From Moniliophthora roreri (lineage: Eukaryota > Basidiomycota > Agaricomycetes > Agaricales > Marasmiaceae): DNA of 64,000 nucleotides. The stretch is from NCBI GenBank assembly GCA_001466705.2, contig LATX02000252.1:124001-188000 (forward strand). Direction: 5' to 3'. Within the stretch, counting starts at the first letter, position 1, and every line of letters begins with the position of its first letter. Position numbers and translations under genes: made by a program. This document shows positions 1-10,692 of the stretch, piece after piece. Below the pieces are notes generated by a model. It ran no database searches. It worked only from the letters and a program-made list of their open reading frames with translations, and was not told the origin of the DNA.

Positions 1-106
1 ACATTCCTATAGTTCCGTGGTTATTCAATGACATGTTAATACAAGTTGATTCAACCTACGTACCTATTGAGGACTCCGTATTCCTTTTCATCGATGGTGG
101 TGAAGA
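1..106 (-). repeat. dispersed repeat fragment, inverted relative to about 905-1011
   Basis: The first 106 bases are similar to the reverse complement of about 905-1011 (shared words such as gacatgttaatacaagtt and ggactc-gtattcctttt). A third relative lies near 18160-18370. The copy stops at the single N at 107, so it is probably a contig end. No function can be assigned. Confidence 0.6.
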
Positions 107-107
107 N
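107..107. other. single-N join (assembly gap)
   Basis: One isolated N. Other single Ns in this window mark joins between overlapping contigs, so sequence continuity across this base should not be trusted. A second isolated N at 2086 lies inside the peptidase-like fragment. Confidence 0.7.
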
Positions 108-147
108 GGAGAGTGAAACCAACACCTCTTTCTTCAAGGTTTCTCAA

Positions 148-586
148 CTAAGTCAATGTGATTAAACATAAAAAGGGTTTGAAACTAATATATAGGTATG
201 CACTAGAAGATGTCTCATCCTTGCTTGCCGAAATCTCTTCTTTCCTTGATTTATTACTATTCAAACTGGACTTTCTTCTACGTGACACTGAAAACTTGGC
301 AATTTTGTGTTTCAAAGGTAATCCATTGCTTTCAGGTGGTCTCTCCAAGACAAACAGTGCTTTGAGCACTCGTTTCTGCATAATTAACAAATTTGATCCA
401 TGAAAAAGTCGAGGATAGAAGCAGAACACATACCAGTTGTGAAAATATTGAATTCTCTCTTGCAAGAAAGTGGGCGGGAAGAAGCACAGCGCATTCCGAT
501 CGCTCCTCCCTAGCCAAAAATATTTGTAATTTGCTGTAGCCAGGGCAACACAAGGATGAGCTAGGAAAAATTCTGATGTCTGTCAC
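148..586 (-). pseudogene. possible C-terminal part of an unrecognised two-exon gene
   Basis: Two open segments, 434-586 and 148-375, join in frame across a 58-bp intron with a GTATGT donor and a TTATGCAG acceptor, giving about 126 residues. The C-terminal half is basic and Ser/Lys rich (RRRKSSLNSNKSRKEE). The first codon of the open segment is GTG and no in-frame ATG is visible, so the 5' part is missing or lies elsewhere. I do not recognise the family. The intron signals are good, but the piece sits among repeats and may be a transposon gene fragment. Confidence 0.25.
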
Positions 587-1137
587 TTATATAGACTGAA
601 TCACATTGATGCCTAGTATCCTCTTGCACTAAATTTGAGACCTTCTGACATTGTAGTCTGAGGAAGATGCTGGATAGCTCACAGAACAGTGGCAATGAAG
701 GGCAGCGAAGAGAACTTGATTGGATGTAGACAGCCACTCATGGTATTAGTGTCACATGGGTGATTTGAGTCAAGATTCATGCCATGTAATTTCAAGAAAA
801 ACAATTCCATTAGACATGGCAGCAAGCAAGCATATGGGTGTCGATGGTGGTCAAATCTGGTGCTTGAATGTGAGAAAGTGATGATGCTGACATCACCATC
901 AGGCACAGCACCATCAAACATTCTCTACCGCCACCATTAATGATAAAAAGGAATACAGAGTCCTCAGTAGGTACCCAGCTTGAATTAACTTGTATTAACA
1001 TGTCACTGAATAAGCATTGAATTATAGAAATGTACTAGATATTGTCTTGACATGACTCGACTCTGCCTTGAACCTGCCTTGAAATCAGTCAAGGATGCAT
1101 TCTCAGGTGAAATGCCTTAAAATTGTTGTGGCCCATT

Positions 1138-1828
1138 CAAGGAAGGGTCAAGGACATGTCTATGAGATTCAAGGAAAGGTCATGACAGTTAAAGAACATG
1201 TATAGGCATTACAGAGAATGGATTGGGGCAAAGGAAGTATCAAAGATGAATTAATAGCTATCAAGTTTGAGTGGTGATAGGGATGTTTAATAATGAATAA
1301 ATATGGGTAATGTCTTCTCAAAGGAATTGCTCCTTGAGACCATGCAAGATCATGGACTAGGATGTAAGTAATAGTTGAGAATTTTTTGCTGATTTATGAT
1401 GAGAATTTGAGTATATGGAGTGTTAAATGTAGTTGTCATATGCATGATGGTGGTGGTACAGCCAATATTCCCATGGACAGATAAGCCTGAGTGGTGAGTC
1501 TGAATGTCAAACTGGCAAGGTATAAATAAATTTCTGTATTCACATGATGCCAAAACATGATAATTAACCAGTAGGCAAAAGGAAAAAGGGACCCATAAGG
1601 TAGTAGAGTAGCAATGAAGTAGAGAAGTCTAACTTCCCACAGCTTGGTTGAGGCTCAACATTACTGGAAAGAAGCAATTGATATTCTGTGACTAGTTACC
1701 CTCAGTAAGCACAGGGATCTAATATGAGTCATAGGTAAGTTAAAATTACATTTAAGGACATTTTGAGACATTTAAGAACATTGAGGACATGTCCTTGACC
1801 ATGTTCTTGAAAATATATATGCCCCTTC
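1138..1828. repeat. direct repeat copy 1 (about 0.7 kb)
   Basis: This block is repeated in the same orientation at 2331-2985, with scattered substitutions and a few small indels. Both copies begin with caaggaagggtcaaggacatg and end with a variant of aggacatgtccttgaccatg followed by a gtatatgccc-like end. The same terminal motif recurs at about 15440-15480 and 18095-18150, so this is probably one member of a dispersed, perhaps non-autonomous, element family. Short reading frames inside (for example 1350-1553) are shared by both copies but look non-coding. Confidence 0.75.
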
Positions 1829-2202
1829 AGGATGAGTGGGATTTCCCACTTGTTCTGCAGCCAATACAAAGCCAGAAAGCTAAGAAGGTTGGCCTAGTGT
1901 ATGACATTGTTGGTCGCTCATTTTGGGGGCGAAGTCACTATGTCAGCTGCTTTGTGGTAAATACCAATACCCCAAGTAGGAGAAAAGCTGTCTTTTTCTA
2001 TAATGGTCAATCTTGGAGTGTGGAGGGTACAGAGAAAGGCTACAGTCATTGGGAGTCAGGTGGTATCTCAGCCCTTCTTGGAGGANCAAGTCAACTCAGA
2101 GACACATTAAGGAAAGTCATTCAACCAGTCATTGTTAATCAAGGAACATTCAAGTACATGTGTAATGACTTCAAGGATGGATCAAGGAAGTTCAAGGAAT
2201 GA
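1789..2202 (+). pseudogene. fragment resembling a ubiquitin-peptidase-like C-terminus
   Basis: An open frame of 137 codons, of which roughly residues 13-110 look protein-like. It contains VGLVYDIVGRSFWGRSHYVS and VFFYNGQ, resembling the His-box region of C19/USP-like domains common in repeated basidiomycete genes (small residue, His, Tyr, then a beta-rich segment). The N-terminal dozen residues come from the end of the flanking repeat and the last 25 from the caaggatgg repeat, so the frame is a chimera. No Cys box is visible. The single N at 2086 falls inside it. The family call is a resemblance only. Confidence 0.35.
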
Positions 2203-2345
2203 ACAATGAAGCTCAAGAAATGGTCAAGAAGGTTCAAGGACAGGTTGAGGACATGGTTAATAGGTTTGAGGAAGGGTCAAGGACATGTGCAACAGGTTTG
2301 AGGAAGGGTTGAGGACATGTGTAACAGGTTCAAGGAAGGGTCAAG
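2203..2345. repeat. imperfect short tandem repeat (gtcaaggacatg type)
   Basis: Four to six degenerate units of about 30 bp built on caggtt(c/t)(a/g)aggaagggtcaaggacatg run directly into direct-repeat copy 2. The same words recur in inverted sense at about 13850-13990. Confidence 0.65.
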
Positions 2346-2985
2346 GACATGTCCATGAGATTCAAGGAAAGGTCATGACAGTTAAAGAACATGTATAGGC
2401 ATTACAGAGAATGGATTGGGGCAAAGGAAGTGTCAAGGAATTAATAGCTATCAAGTTTGAGTAGTGATAGGGATGTTTAATGATGAATAAATATGGGTAA
2501 TGTCTTCTCAAAGGAATTGGCCCTTGAGACCATGCAAGATCATGGACTAGAATGTAAGTAATAGTTGAAAATTTTTCTGCTGATTGATGATGAGAATTTG
2601 AGTATATGGAGTTTTAAACGTAGTTGTCATATGCGTAATGATGGTGGTACGGCCAATATTCCCATGGACAGATAAGCCTGAGTGGTGAGTCTGAATGTCA
2701 AACTGGCAAGGTATAAATAAATTTCTGTATTCAAATGATGCCAAAACATGATAATTAACCAGTGGGCAAAAGGAAAAAGGGACCCATAAGGTAGTAGGGT
2801 GGCAGTGAAGTAGAGAAGTCTAACTTCCCACAGCTTGGTTGAGGCTTGACATTACTGGAAAGAAGCAATTGATATTCTGTGACTCGTTACCCTCAGTAAG
2901 CATAGGGATCTAATATGAGTTGAGGACATTTGAGGACATCGAGGACATGTCCTTGACCATGTCCTTAAAAATGTATAGGCCCTTT
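2331..2985. repeat. direct repeat copy 2
   Basis: Second copy of the block at 1138-1828, same orientation. It ends at gtataggccc just before the first unique sequence that leads into the membrane-protein array. Confidence 0.75.
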
Positions 2986-3119
2986 ATAATGACCGGAAAT
3001 GCAATTGCAATACTTAAATTCTATGCATGCTACAAGCTCTACAGAAGCTGTCTGTAACTTATCCAAGTCTAACCGTTTTGTCTTGGAGCCTGTCCATCGA
3101 TCGAGCTTCGGCGCAGCAC

Positions 3120-4152
3120 TCATTCATTAGATGGAGCGACAGAAGGTAAAGTTGCCGGCACATTTGACAAGTTCGAGGCCCTATTTCGCGGTGAGGGGAA
3201 CTGAAACGTCTTCCTCATATTTTCATCATACCCAAATGGAATGGAATGACGCTGACTGTGTAACTCTTGAGGTGACTCAATCAGAGGGACTAAACTGTTC
3301 ATGGTCGTAGTAGTGGACCTTTTTTCGTTGACATTAGGACTGGTGATCTCTGCAGATGGGGGTGTCTGTCTCGGGGCAACCATCCGTTCACGGTAGAACT
3401 CGACCACAGGCGGCCTGCGGTCACGCATGCTGCGTCGATAGAAGAGGTATCCGACGGCCAGGAGTATGAGAAAGGTCACAGTTCCAATGACTACTCCAAC
3501 ACCGACCCCAGTTGAGGGGCTATGGATTAATAAGAAAATGTTCGTCTGGCGTAATCATATCGGAGAGACACGTACTTTTTAGTAGAAGGAACGGGGGCAA
3601 ATTCTTGCGATGAGCCGATACTGGTAACTTCAGTCGGGGTTTTGCTGCCCTTCGGACCGGAACGAAGTGGCGAGATGATATTTTGAAACTCGCTGTAAGT
3701 GTAACTATAAGTCAAAAGGACCTGTCCTTCATAAAGGCGTGTTCGAATATGCACCTCGAGGAACTATCACTGCTTGAGATGGATTGGACATCGGGTGAGG
3801 GCGGAAGTTGAGATGTGTGGAACGTTGATATGGGTGAAGTTAATGTGATATTTCGTGCCGGCCTATCTTCACTTCCGCTCATAGGCATCGAATGGCTGAT
3901 ATGTAGGCTAGATTTCAATGTATGGGGGTATGCTTGTATTATTGTATTGCATCCAAATCCGATCGTTCCGGGGTGTGTTTGGGACCGGGACAGCTGGAGA
4001 GTGGTTTCTACGACGGAAGTACCGGCGGGTCCAAAGGTGGTGCAAACGATTAACGATACGTTTGTATGCTCGTTCCTGCAGAGGTGGGAGACAAGTCAGG
4101 CAATATTTCGTCCAAAAAACCGAAGGAAGACTTGCCCCAGTTGCTCAGTCAT
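3120..4152 (-). CDS. single-pass membrane protein, Ser/Thr-rich ectodomain (array member 1)
   Basis: My exon model is complement(3120-3519, 3576-3692, 3755-4075, 4136-4152), which stays in frame for 284 codons plus stop. A Ser/Thr/Pro-rich external part is followed by a transmembrane segment (GVGVGVVIGTVTFLILLAVG) and a basic stop-transfer YRRSMRDRR, then a tail of about 110 residues. Introns at 3520-3575 and 3693-3754 have normal GT-AG signals. The first intron would need a GC donor (gcaagt). The start is the weak point: the deduced N-terminus is not a convincing signal peptide, and an alternative 5' part may lie near 4300-4709. The architecture matches array members 2 and 4, but the terminal PPxYDxAL motif of those proteins is absent. 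Function unknown; a cell-surface sensor or wall-associated protein is an inference. Confidence 0.55.
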
Positions 4153-5059
4153 CACAGTTACATGACGGGGCCGGCTACCATTCGGTGTGTCTTATAAAGG
4201 AGTAGACCTAACAGCAGAAATCAATGATGCAGAACCAGGATACAGGGTACAGCAACCTGTATGAACAGCGCAGTACCGTTGTTCAACAGCCGTGGGTGCA
4301 TTACCATGGTGTTATACTGTAATTTATACTGTGGATCTCGATAAGGATTCGTAGGCCATTCGAAAATAGCAAATAGGAATCTACGCACAGAAACTTAATA
4401 TGCCATGAACCATTGCCGCTCTTCGTTAGGAATATTCCTAGGTCCACGTCGATAACAGCTTTCCCGTTTGCCGATGGATACCTCTTTACGAGATTGATTG
4501 CCAACCGAAAACGAAAATGGGGGACAAGGTGCAAAGATCGTACTAAAATTACTGAATCCCGACTGACGACCGAATCCTTCCTGGTTCGTGCACATCGCGC
4601 ATCCAGCATATCTAATTAGTGATAGTTTCGCATTTAGGTACCTTCATGTCCAGAGGGATATAAACAAGTTAACGTGGCACTATGAAATGAAAAATCCCAA
4701 TAATCGCATGGATGCTAGGCGACGGAGTTGAGAAAAAAGAGAGGGAAAGTGTGGCTGTGCTGTTCGGAACGCACAGCTATCCGGACCGCCCCGTCGATGT
4801 CGCGTGTTGATTCACGTTGCTTCACCACTGACATCCATATTCTCAGATTAACGAATCATCCAGAATGTCCGTGTGCTACAACATGAACACTCCGCTCGAA
4901 GGGTTTCATCCAATACAATCGAGTCTCCTATCTCCGTACGATTGCCCGCTTCCTCCTACCAAATATGTCTCTTTTGATACATACCAGCCCAGTCATCCCA
5001 TCATTCTCAATTCGTAAGGAGGCCAAAATGAGGCAGAATTGCATCACAATCCATCTCGC
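4153..5059. other. intergenic, with possible relic exon at 4301-4609
   Basis: The minus-strand open segment 4301-4609 has a beta-rich look (for example NGKAVIDVDLGIFL) and weak similarity to the segment at 8043-8255. Upstream of both lies a similar promoter-like block: aagtgtggctgtgctgttcgga at about 4748 and aaatgtggctgtgctactcgga at about 8380. This suggests an old duplication. I cannot join these pieces into a gene with confidence. Confidence 0.35.
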
Positions 5060-6436
5060 TCATAAAGCAGCATCATACTGAGGTGGCATCTCGAGTATAC
5101 TGCCATTCGCTCCTCCGTGCGAATTCGAGCGTCGCCGAGAAGGCCTCCACCCACTATCATCGTGATACAGCACTCGGAGCCTCCCCTGATGATCTGGAAG
5201 CTCATCTTGAGATCCCCCCTCCGGTTGCAGATTTAACGGGCCCGGGATGCGAGCATCGTGCTCCTCGAGATGCGTGGAGCTCTGCTGTCTCACTATATCC
5301 CCGACTTCCTCTCGGTTATGGATTTTGCGTTGCGCAGACGGTGTAGTTTTATGTGTTTCTGGATACGGAGAAAGGATTAGCTCTTCATAGGTGGGTCGGC
5401 GTTTTGTCCGTCTTCGACAATATATAAGGAAGCTGACCCCGACAAACAGAATGGCTGCTAGTCCACCCAAGGTTGAGCCCACGATGATACCTGCCATGGT
5501 TTTAGGTCCGCTTTGTGGACTATTTGAAGGAGCGGAGGCAGTAGGGGACGTTGCAGTGGAGGATGTAGTGGATGGCGTAGTGGCGAACGTGTTTGTGCTT
5601 GGTGTGGAAGAAATGAAGTGTGTAGGAATGGATATGGAGCTGGAACATGAATAAACTTCGTGTTTTTCAAGAGACTTGGATGCACGCATACTGAGTGGGA
5701 GTTATTTGAGTACTGGATGGCGTTGACTCGGATGTACTTGGTGCGGTAATTGATGAAAGGGTCAAGTCCGTATTAGAAGGTGATGCAAGGCTGACATATG
5801 GTTGGGTTTCATTCAGAGTGGAATTCACTGATGGCGCTACTTACTTACCTGGCCGACAAAGGTGTGACTAAACTACTCATAATAGGTGTAATAGGCCCGG
5901 GCGTGTCAGTGACAGCAATGCTAACTGGCGGGATTCTGAGTGCTTCCCTGAACGTAGCAGAATAAGTGAATCAGTTGGGGAACCTAGTATGTGCGCATGT
6001 CTTACCAATGGTCTTCCTCTCTAACGGCTTGCAAGAGAAACTGTCTGATGAGATCTGAATGAATATAGCTCCAACCATTCAATGTTCATGGTAACTCACC
6101 CTTGCGAGGGAATGGCTGCAAATGCAACTCTAAAATTCGGGGAAGTTGTCTCGTCTATGAGCGGATATCCCTCTACCCATTGCGTAGAGTCGGATGGTTG
6201 TTCGGAAGAGACCAAAAGCAAACGGATTGGGAGATCTCTCAAGTTATCCCCGTCTGCACCAGTCCATTTGATCAATAATGTAGGATTAGTCGGTGATATT
6301 GTGCTAGGGTTAACCTCGTCAATCTTGAAGGCTTTGACCAGAACCAATGAAACAGCGATGTGACTGTGTTCTGAACAATCTGAGTACTGTTTGAGACCAC
6401 AAAATAGTGGGAGACTCACATTATGACTGGAAACAT
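5060..6436 (-). CDS. secreted-type single-pass membrane protein with PPxYDxAL tail (array member 2)
   Basis: Six exons, complement(5060-5639, 5692-5790, 5849-5947, 6006-6044, 6100-6363, 6420-6436), give 365 residues with all introns GT-AG and in frame. The order is: signal peptide (MFPVIIHIAVSLVLVKA); a beta-sandwich-like ectodomain resembling the N-terminal Ser-Thr/Kre9-type domain (FKIDEVNPSTISPTNPTLLI then KWTGADGD); a long Ser/Thr/Pro stalk; a transmembrane segment (AGIIVGSTLGGLAAILFVGV) with CRRRTKRR stop-transfer; and a tail containing ILSPYPET, YHDDSGWRP and the C-terminal MPPQYDAAL. Exon 1 is only 17 nt, as in member 4 and the relic at 8763-9231. The family is recognisable in agaricomycetes but without a known function. 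Surface sensing or wall attachment is inferred. Confidence 0.75.
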
Positions 6437-7496
6437 CTTTGACAACCAGAGCCCGTCTCGCGGCGTGGGTGCTACGTCACGCTCGCTTTTCAACGGCACC
6501 AGTGAGTAATAATAAAACTGATTGCCATTACTGATTGCCATTGAATATCTGTCTCAGTCATGATCAAAATAGGACCAGGACACTATCTATCCAGTAAGAA
6601 GCATCATGTTTGAGAGTTACATAGTACAATGACCTGCAAGATCGCAGTTGCATCGTCTGAGACCGATCGACCGCATAGAAACCTCCCAGGGACATCAAGC
6701 AGAGACACCACCGCCCTCCCATGGCTTGATGGATTATGCGGATAATCATTCCGAAACTACTAGCACAGGATAGTCATTGTACAGTGCTATCCCTGTTGGT
6801 CGGTCTTATGGACCCTCCGACCCAACGTTCATCAACTCGAAGGCCAAGTCCAACTTATGGATCTACTTCAAATTCTCTATTTGCGCCCAGTCGGTATCAG
6901 ATGTTTGAACCAGTTGATCTCAATCCGCCTGAGGTAGAATGGAGAGTGAACAAGGTGAAAGGTCAGCAGTTATTTCGCTCTGCGTCACGCATTGGAGCAA
7001 CAATGGGCTGTCGTGGTGAAAAAGCGTGGTGAAAATAGTATTCCGTGAAGGCGTAGCTTCCGCGAGACCACTCTATTCCCGTTATCCAAATTTCCGAGGG
7101 GATGATGCGAGTATGCGAGTAGCATCTGGCGTTCAAATGAGGACGTGTTCGGCTCCTAAACAAGGGATAGTGATGCTCACAGGGCCATCTATCAGTGGTA
7201 TGATTATATCCAGGAAGTCGTCGTGCCTATCGAGATGAAGAACAAAGTGAGGTAGTGACCTGATATCAGAACACGGCTCAGGAATGACCTAGGCTATTCA
7301 AGCGTCTCGCTGCAGAAGAACCTATAGCAGCTTCCCAGCTATCACATCTACTACTTCTCGCAATTTCATCCACTAAGGTCGGGTTACTGCCTTCTGTGCC
7401 CCAACGAACGCGTTGCATACTTGGAAAAGAAGTCGGCGTCAAGAGGTATTCCGAGTACCAGGAGACAGACACATATTACTTCATCTCCAGAGTATC
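6437..7496. other. intergenic, no supported gene
   Basis: Only short open frames on both strands and no splice-consistent join. The sequence has balanced composition like the flanking genes, so it may hold the eroded 3' part of the relic that starts at 8329. Confidence 0.4.
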
Positions 7497-8329
7497 CTAG
7501 CGAGTTTCGGCGGGGAGGGACGTGAAAATTGGAGGCGCCAGGACGGTTGAAAATTGCGACACGTCAATATGGAGCCTCGAGCGACGAAGAGCGCCCAACA
7601 CCTGGGGTTTTGGTGGGGATTCCGCTGATGTCGGTCTCGATGGGTCGGGGCCATTTTTGAACTTGAAATATGGTATTGTGTTGTCCTCGTTCCTTTGCAC
7701 CATCCTGCCGCCGGTGTATGGACTACCACTCACACGGCCGTTGTCAGGTTGTTCCTAAATCTCGAAAGAAGGTTGAGCTTGAGTACTTGGAGAAAGATGG
7801 ACTGGACCGCACTCGACGCCAGTATACTGGTTCCCCAATTCTACCTGAGCACAGCCTCTTCGCGGCGGTTTGTGCGTAGCAATGAGAGTGTTTCCAGTAA
7901 TGTACAGTTGATGATGGGGTACGCTAAAACCAACGTGCGAGTGTAGAGTGTACCGGGAATGAAAACGCTGTGGATTATATTGGTATGTTCGATAGGTGAC
8001 CCGCCTACATTGAACCCGATCATGGAGTCCGTAGAGTTACCGCTATTGAACCAGTCTTCGTCTTCCGTTCACGAACGAATCGGGGACTGCAAGATTGATA
8101 GTTAATCGATAATAAGAGTTGAGTGGGGATCCTACTAAGATGCCTGAGTCCTGAATGAAAACCGGATCCTCTCCCTCCACAACCCTTACAACATTCTCTC
8201 GGCCAAATTTCGCCTTGACGTTCCCTACGTCGCAGTACCGCGCCCTGATGGCCATAATTAGTGAATATGAATGGCCGTTTCAGTTAAACTAAGAATCAAA
8301 AGGACTTACCGAGGGTAAACAGAGCGCAT
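7497..8329 (-). pseudogene. degenerate gene of the membrane-protein array (member 3 relic)
   Basis: A start at 8329 (MRSVYPR), a GTAAGT donor at 8309 and an acceptor before 8244 give a clean first intron and an open exon to about 8043. The likely continuation (DWFNSGNSTDSMIGFNVGG) lies in another frame, so a frameshift near 8060 is probable. Another minus-strand frame is open over about 7758-7990 and continues past a TAG at 7755 to 7497. No transmembrane segment or PPxYDxAL tail is present downstream. I read this as a broken paralogue or a different broken gene; family membership rests on position and on the shared upstream block near 8380. Confidence 0.35.
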
Positions 8330-8762
8330 GGGCCGTTAGGCGATAGACATGACGGTTTAGGAAGAAGAAAAATGTGGCTGTGCTACTCGGAGCTCGTGGA
8401 CCGAAGGCTTTTTGCGTCACCGATCTTGGCGTTCTCCTCAAAATTCATGTTCTCTAATTGCAGCTTTGCGTGCATTCCATCAGACCCGGGATAGCAAAGA
8501 AGTTCTATGTTCAAGAATGAGTGGTTTGCCGAGCTACTAGCCCCCAAGGGTCATCAAAATCATTTAGAAATTGTTCAGAAATTTACTAGTTTTTTCGCGA
8601 GGCCAAAGATGCTTTCCTCCACGTCTTCGGTGAGACCTAACTTCTTTATTGTATTACATTGCTCTTGCTCATTCAAGTTACGTCAGTACTACCTAATACA
8701 ACTCAGAATATACTACCCGTCTATTCTAATCCTTGGATCCAAAAGCCTTCTTCAACCACTAT

Positions 8763-9231
8763 TCACAGAGCAGAATCGTAACGAGGAGGCATCTCCCTAA
8801 TAGTAGGAGCTCCTGCGTCAGAGTATGATGTCGTTGTCCCAGTCAATGGATTCGGCCGCCACCCACTGTCACTATGATAGAAGATGCGTTCTTCTTGGGT
8901 TTGCGGACGATTAGGGACTAGCGCCTTCTGTCTCTGGTTCCGGTTATGATTCTGAACTGGAAGCCGTTCTGCTTGTTCGAAAGGCTCCTAGACGTCAGTG
9001 TATTGGGAATTAGGGTTTGCGTGGTGTCGTTGTCGCTTCCGTCGCTCTCATCGCGAGAAACAATTCTTCCTTCCTTCCGACTCCGCTGCTCAGGCACATA
9101 CCCCAGTTGATAAACCGAGAATATGCCAGTGCACAATACGAGCGCAGTCCTAAAAGTCAGTTTAGGAGAATGAGTTGTTTGTGTTATCATAAGATCTGGG
9201 TATTCTAGATTTACCATAATGACCAGATCAT
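8763..9231 (-). pseudogene. internally deleted array paralogue: signal exon plus cytoplasmic tail
   Basis: Exon 1 is 9215-9231 (17 nt, MIWSL), with a gtaa donor and a ctgacttttag acceptor at 9150-9151. Exon 2 starts at 9149 with a hydrophobic TALVLCTGIFSVYQ. The last exon begins at 8987 after gacgtctag and encodes the typical tail: EERIFYHSDSGWRP, then IREMPPRYDSAL and stop at 8763. The beta-rich ectodomain, Ser/Thr stalk and separate transmembrane segment are all missing. To join exon 2 to the tail in frame one must use a poor donor (gtgcctgag) or assume a frameshift. This is either a truncated relic or a mini-protein anchored by its signal sequence; I favour a relic. Confidence 0.5.
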
Positions 9232-10692
9232 AGCGCAAGCGGGGAACAGGAGTTTAGTCTGGGTAAACTATTACATATGTAGCCAAGACTCTAGATACCG
9301 CATGTAACATTATTGACTAATTTGAACGCTGTTATATGATGTAAATCCCTGGGGCATTTAGAAGTCGACGATAAAGGAGAGCTCACACAGAGGATCCATA
9401 GGGATCAAGTTCTATGCCAGACGAGACAGTTCTTCTATGTCTTTAGTGGATCAGACCACCAACATTGTGGTCAGGAGGTAAACATAATGACAGATGGACA
9501 TCATTTTACTGAGAGATGAAGTCGATTAGCATGCGAGCCGTGGTTCCTGATGGGAGTTGCGGAGTAAGAGAGGGCCATCGGCAATTTAGTAAGCGTCCAG
9601 AACTGTGACTCGTGCTCGTGTGACTTTTTTTTCGTTCGCTGTGCCTTTTTTTTGCGCTACCTTTTTCTTGCGTTTTTCCCCATCAGTTCAACTCTCTACC
9701 CATCCAATCGTCTTCTCCTTCAGCTCTTGGGAATCTTGCGAACCTTTCTTCCACGACTAGGACACAACTGTTTTGGTTTCGGTCATGGAATATCACCAAA
9801 CCGACAACACGATCCGACTTAGATTGAAAATGTCAGCTCCCTGCAGTGAGCGTCTGCATGAAGACATGGATTCTCTGCCGCATGGAACAGTCGACAGGTT
9901 GTAAGGAACATGTTGGTGATAAATTAGGGTCGGTACGCTCGTAAGTGCGTCTCTACGATGTAGTAGGGGGACCGGGGCACGGAGCGGAGGTTCCAGGCCT
10001 GTTTGGCAGTGTTTGGCATGAGCTTCCGGCGCGTAGTCTACATTTCCATGTACGTAGTCAGCCATCATCCAGAACCAGCAGCATCGTCTTCGGCATCGCG
10101 TTAGCCAGACCGCCAGGCCCTCTCCAACGACCTTCACTGTCTTATTTCATTATTTACACTTCTGGTTTTCTCACCAGGTTGTGATCCCGGGGAAGCATAC
10201 TTGGACTACCAATATAATCCATGAAGACCCACTTCACCGACCACACCCATATTGTCTATACCATCGACCAAGTATGTCGGTATACCATCAGGCATGTCTC
10301 GATTCATGCCTCTCGCCTTGAGCGGTACCTTATCACCCTCATTCGAGAATCTCGAATTTTTCGCTCACTTGATCACGCCTCGGCAAGTAAAAAGAAATTC
10401 GGTCTTCGACACTGTACGTCAGCTCATTTCGATTGGATATAGGACGTGGAACCGACTCTTTGGTTCTTTGGCTCGTGAGGAGTAGAGCAGAATTCAGCGG
10501 ATACAGTCGTGACAAGCATTGCTTTCAGAGAAGTCAGTTGCAAAACACGGGCCTTCATTAGTGGTATGCCATTCACCTCACGTACACCATGTCTATTTAC
10601 CGATCGTGCTCTTGTTTAGCTTCGTATTCCGCGATAATTGTATAATACTCAATAATAATAACACGAATGTTTGCCCCCATTGCCCTCCCGTA
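9232..10692. other. intergenic, no supported gene
   Basis: Open frames such as 9793-10137 (minus, Cys/Arg rich) have no plausible splice partners or protein-like composition. T-rich tracts at about 9626-9670 could belong to a promoter or terminator but show nothing specific. Confidence 0.5.

Noticed and set aside
9793..10137. 114-codon Cys/Arg-rich minus-strand frame
   Set aside because: No splice partners, no start context and no resemblance to the neighbouring membrane proteins.
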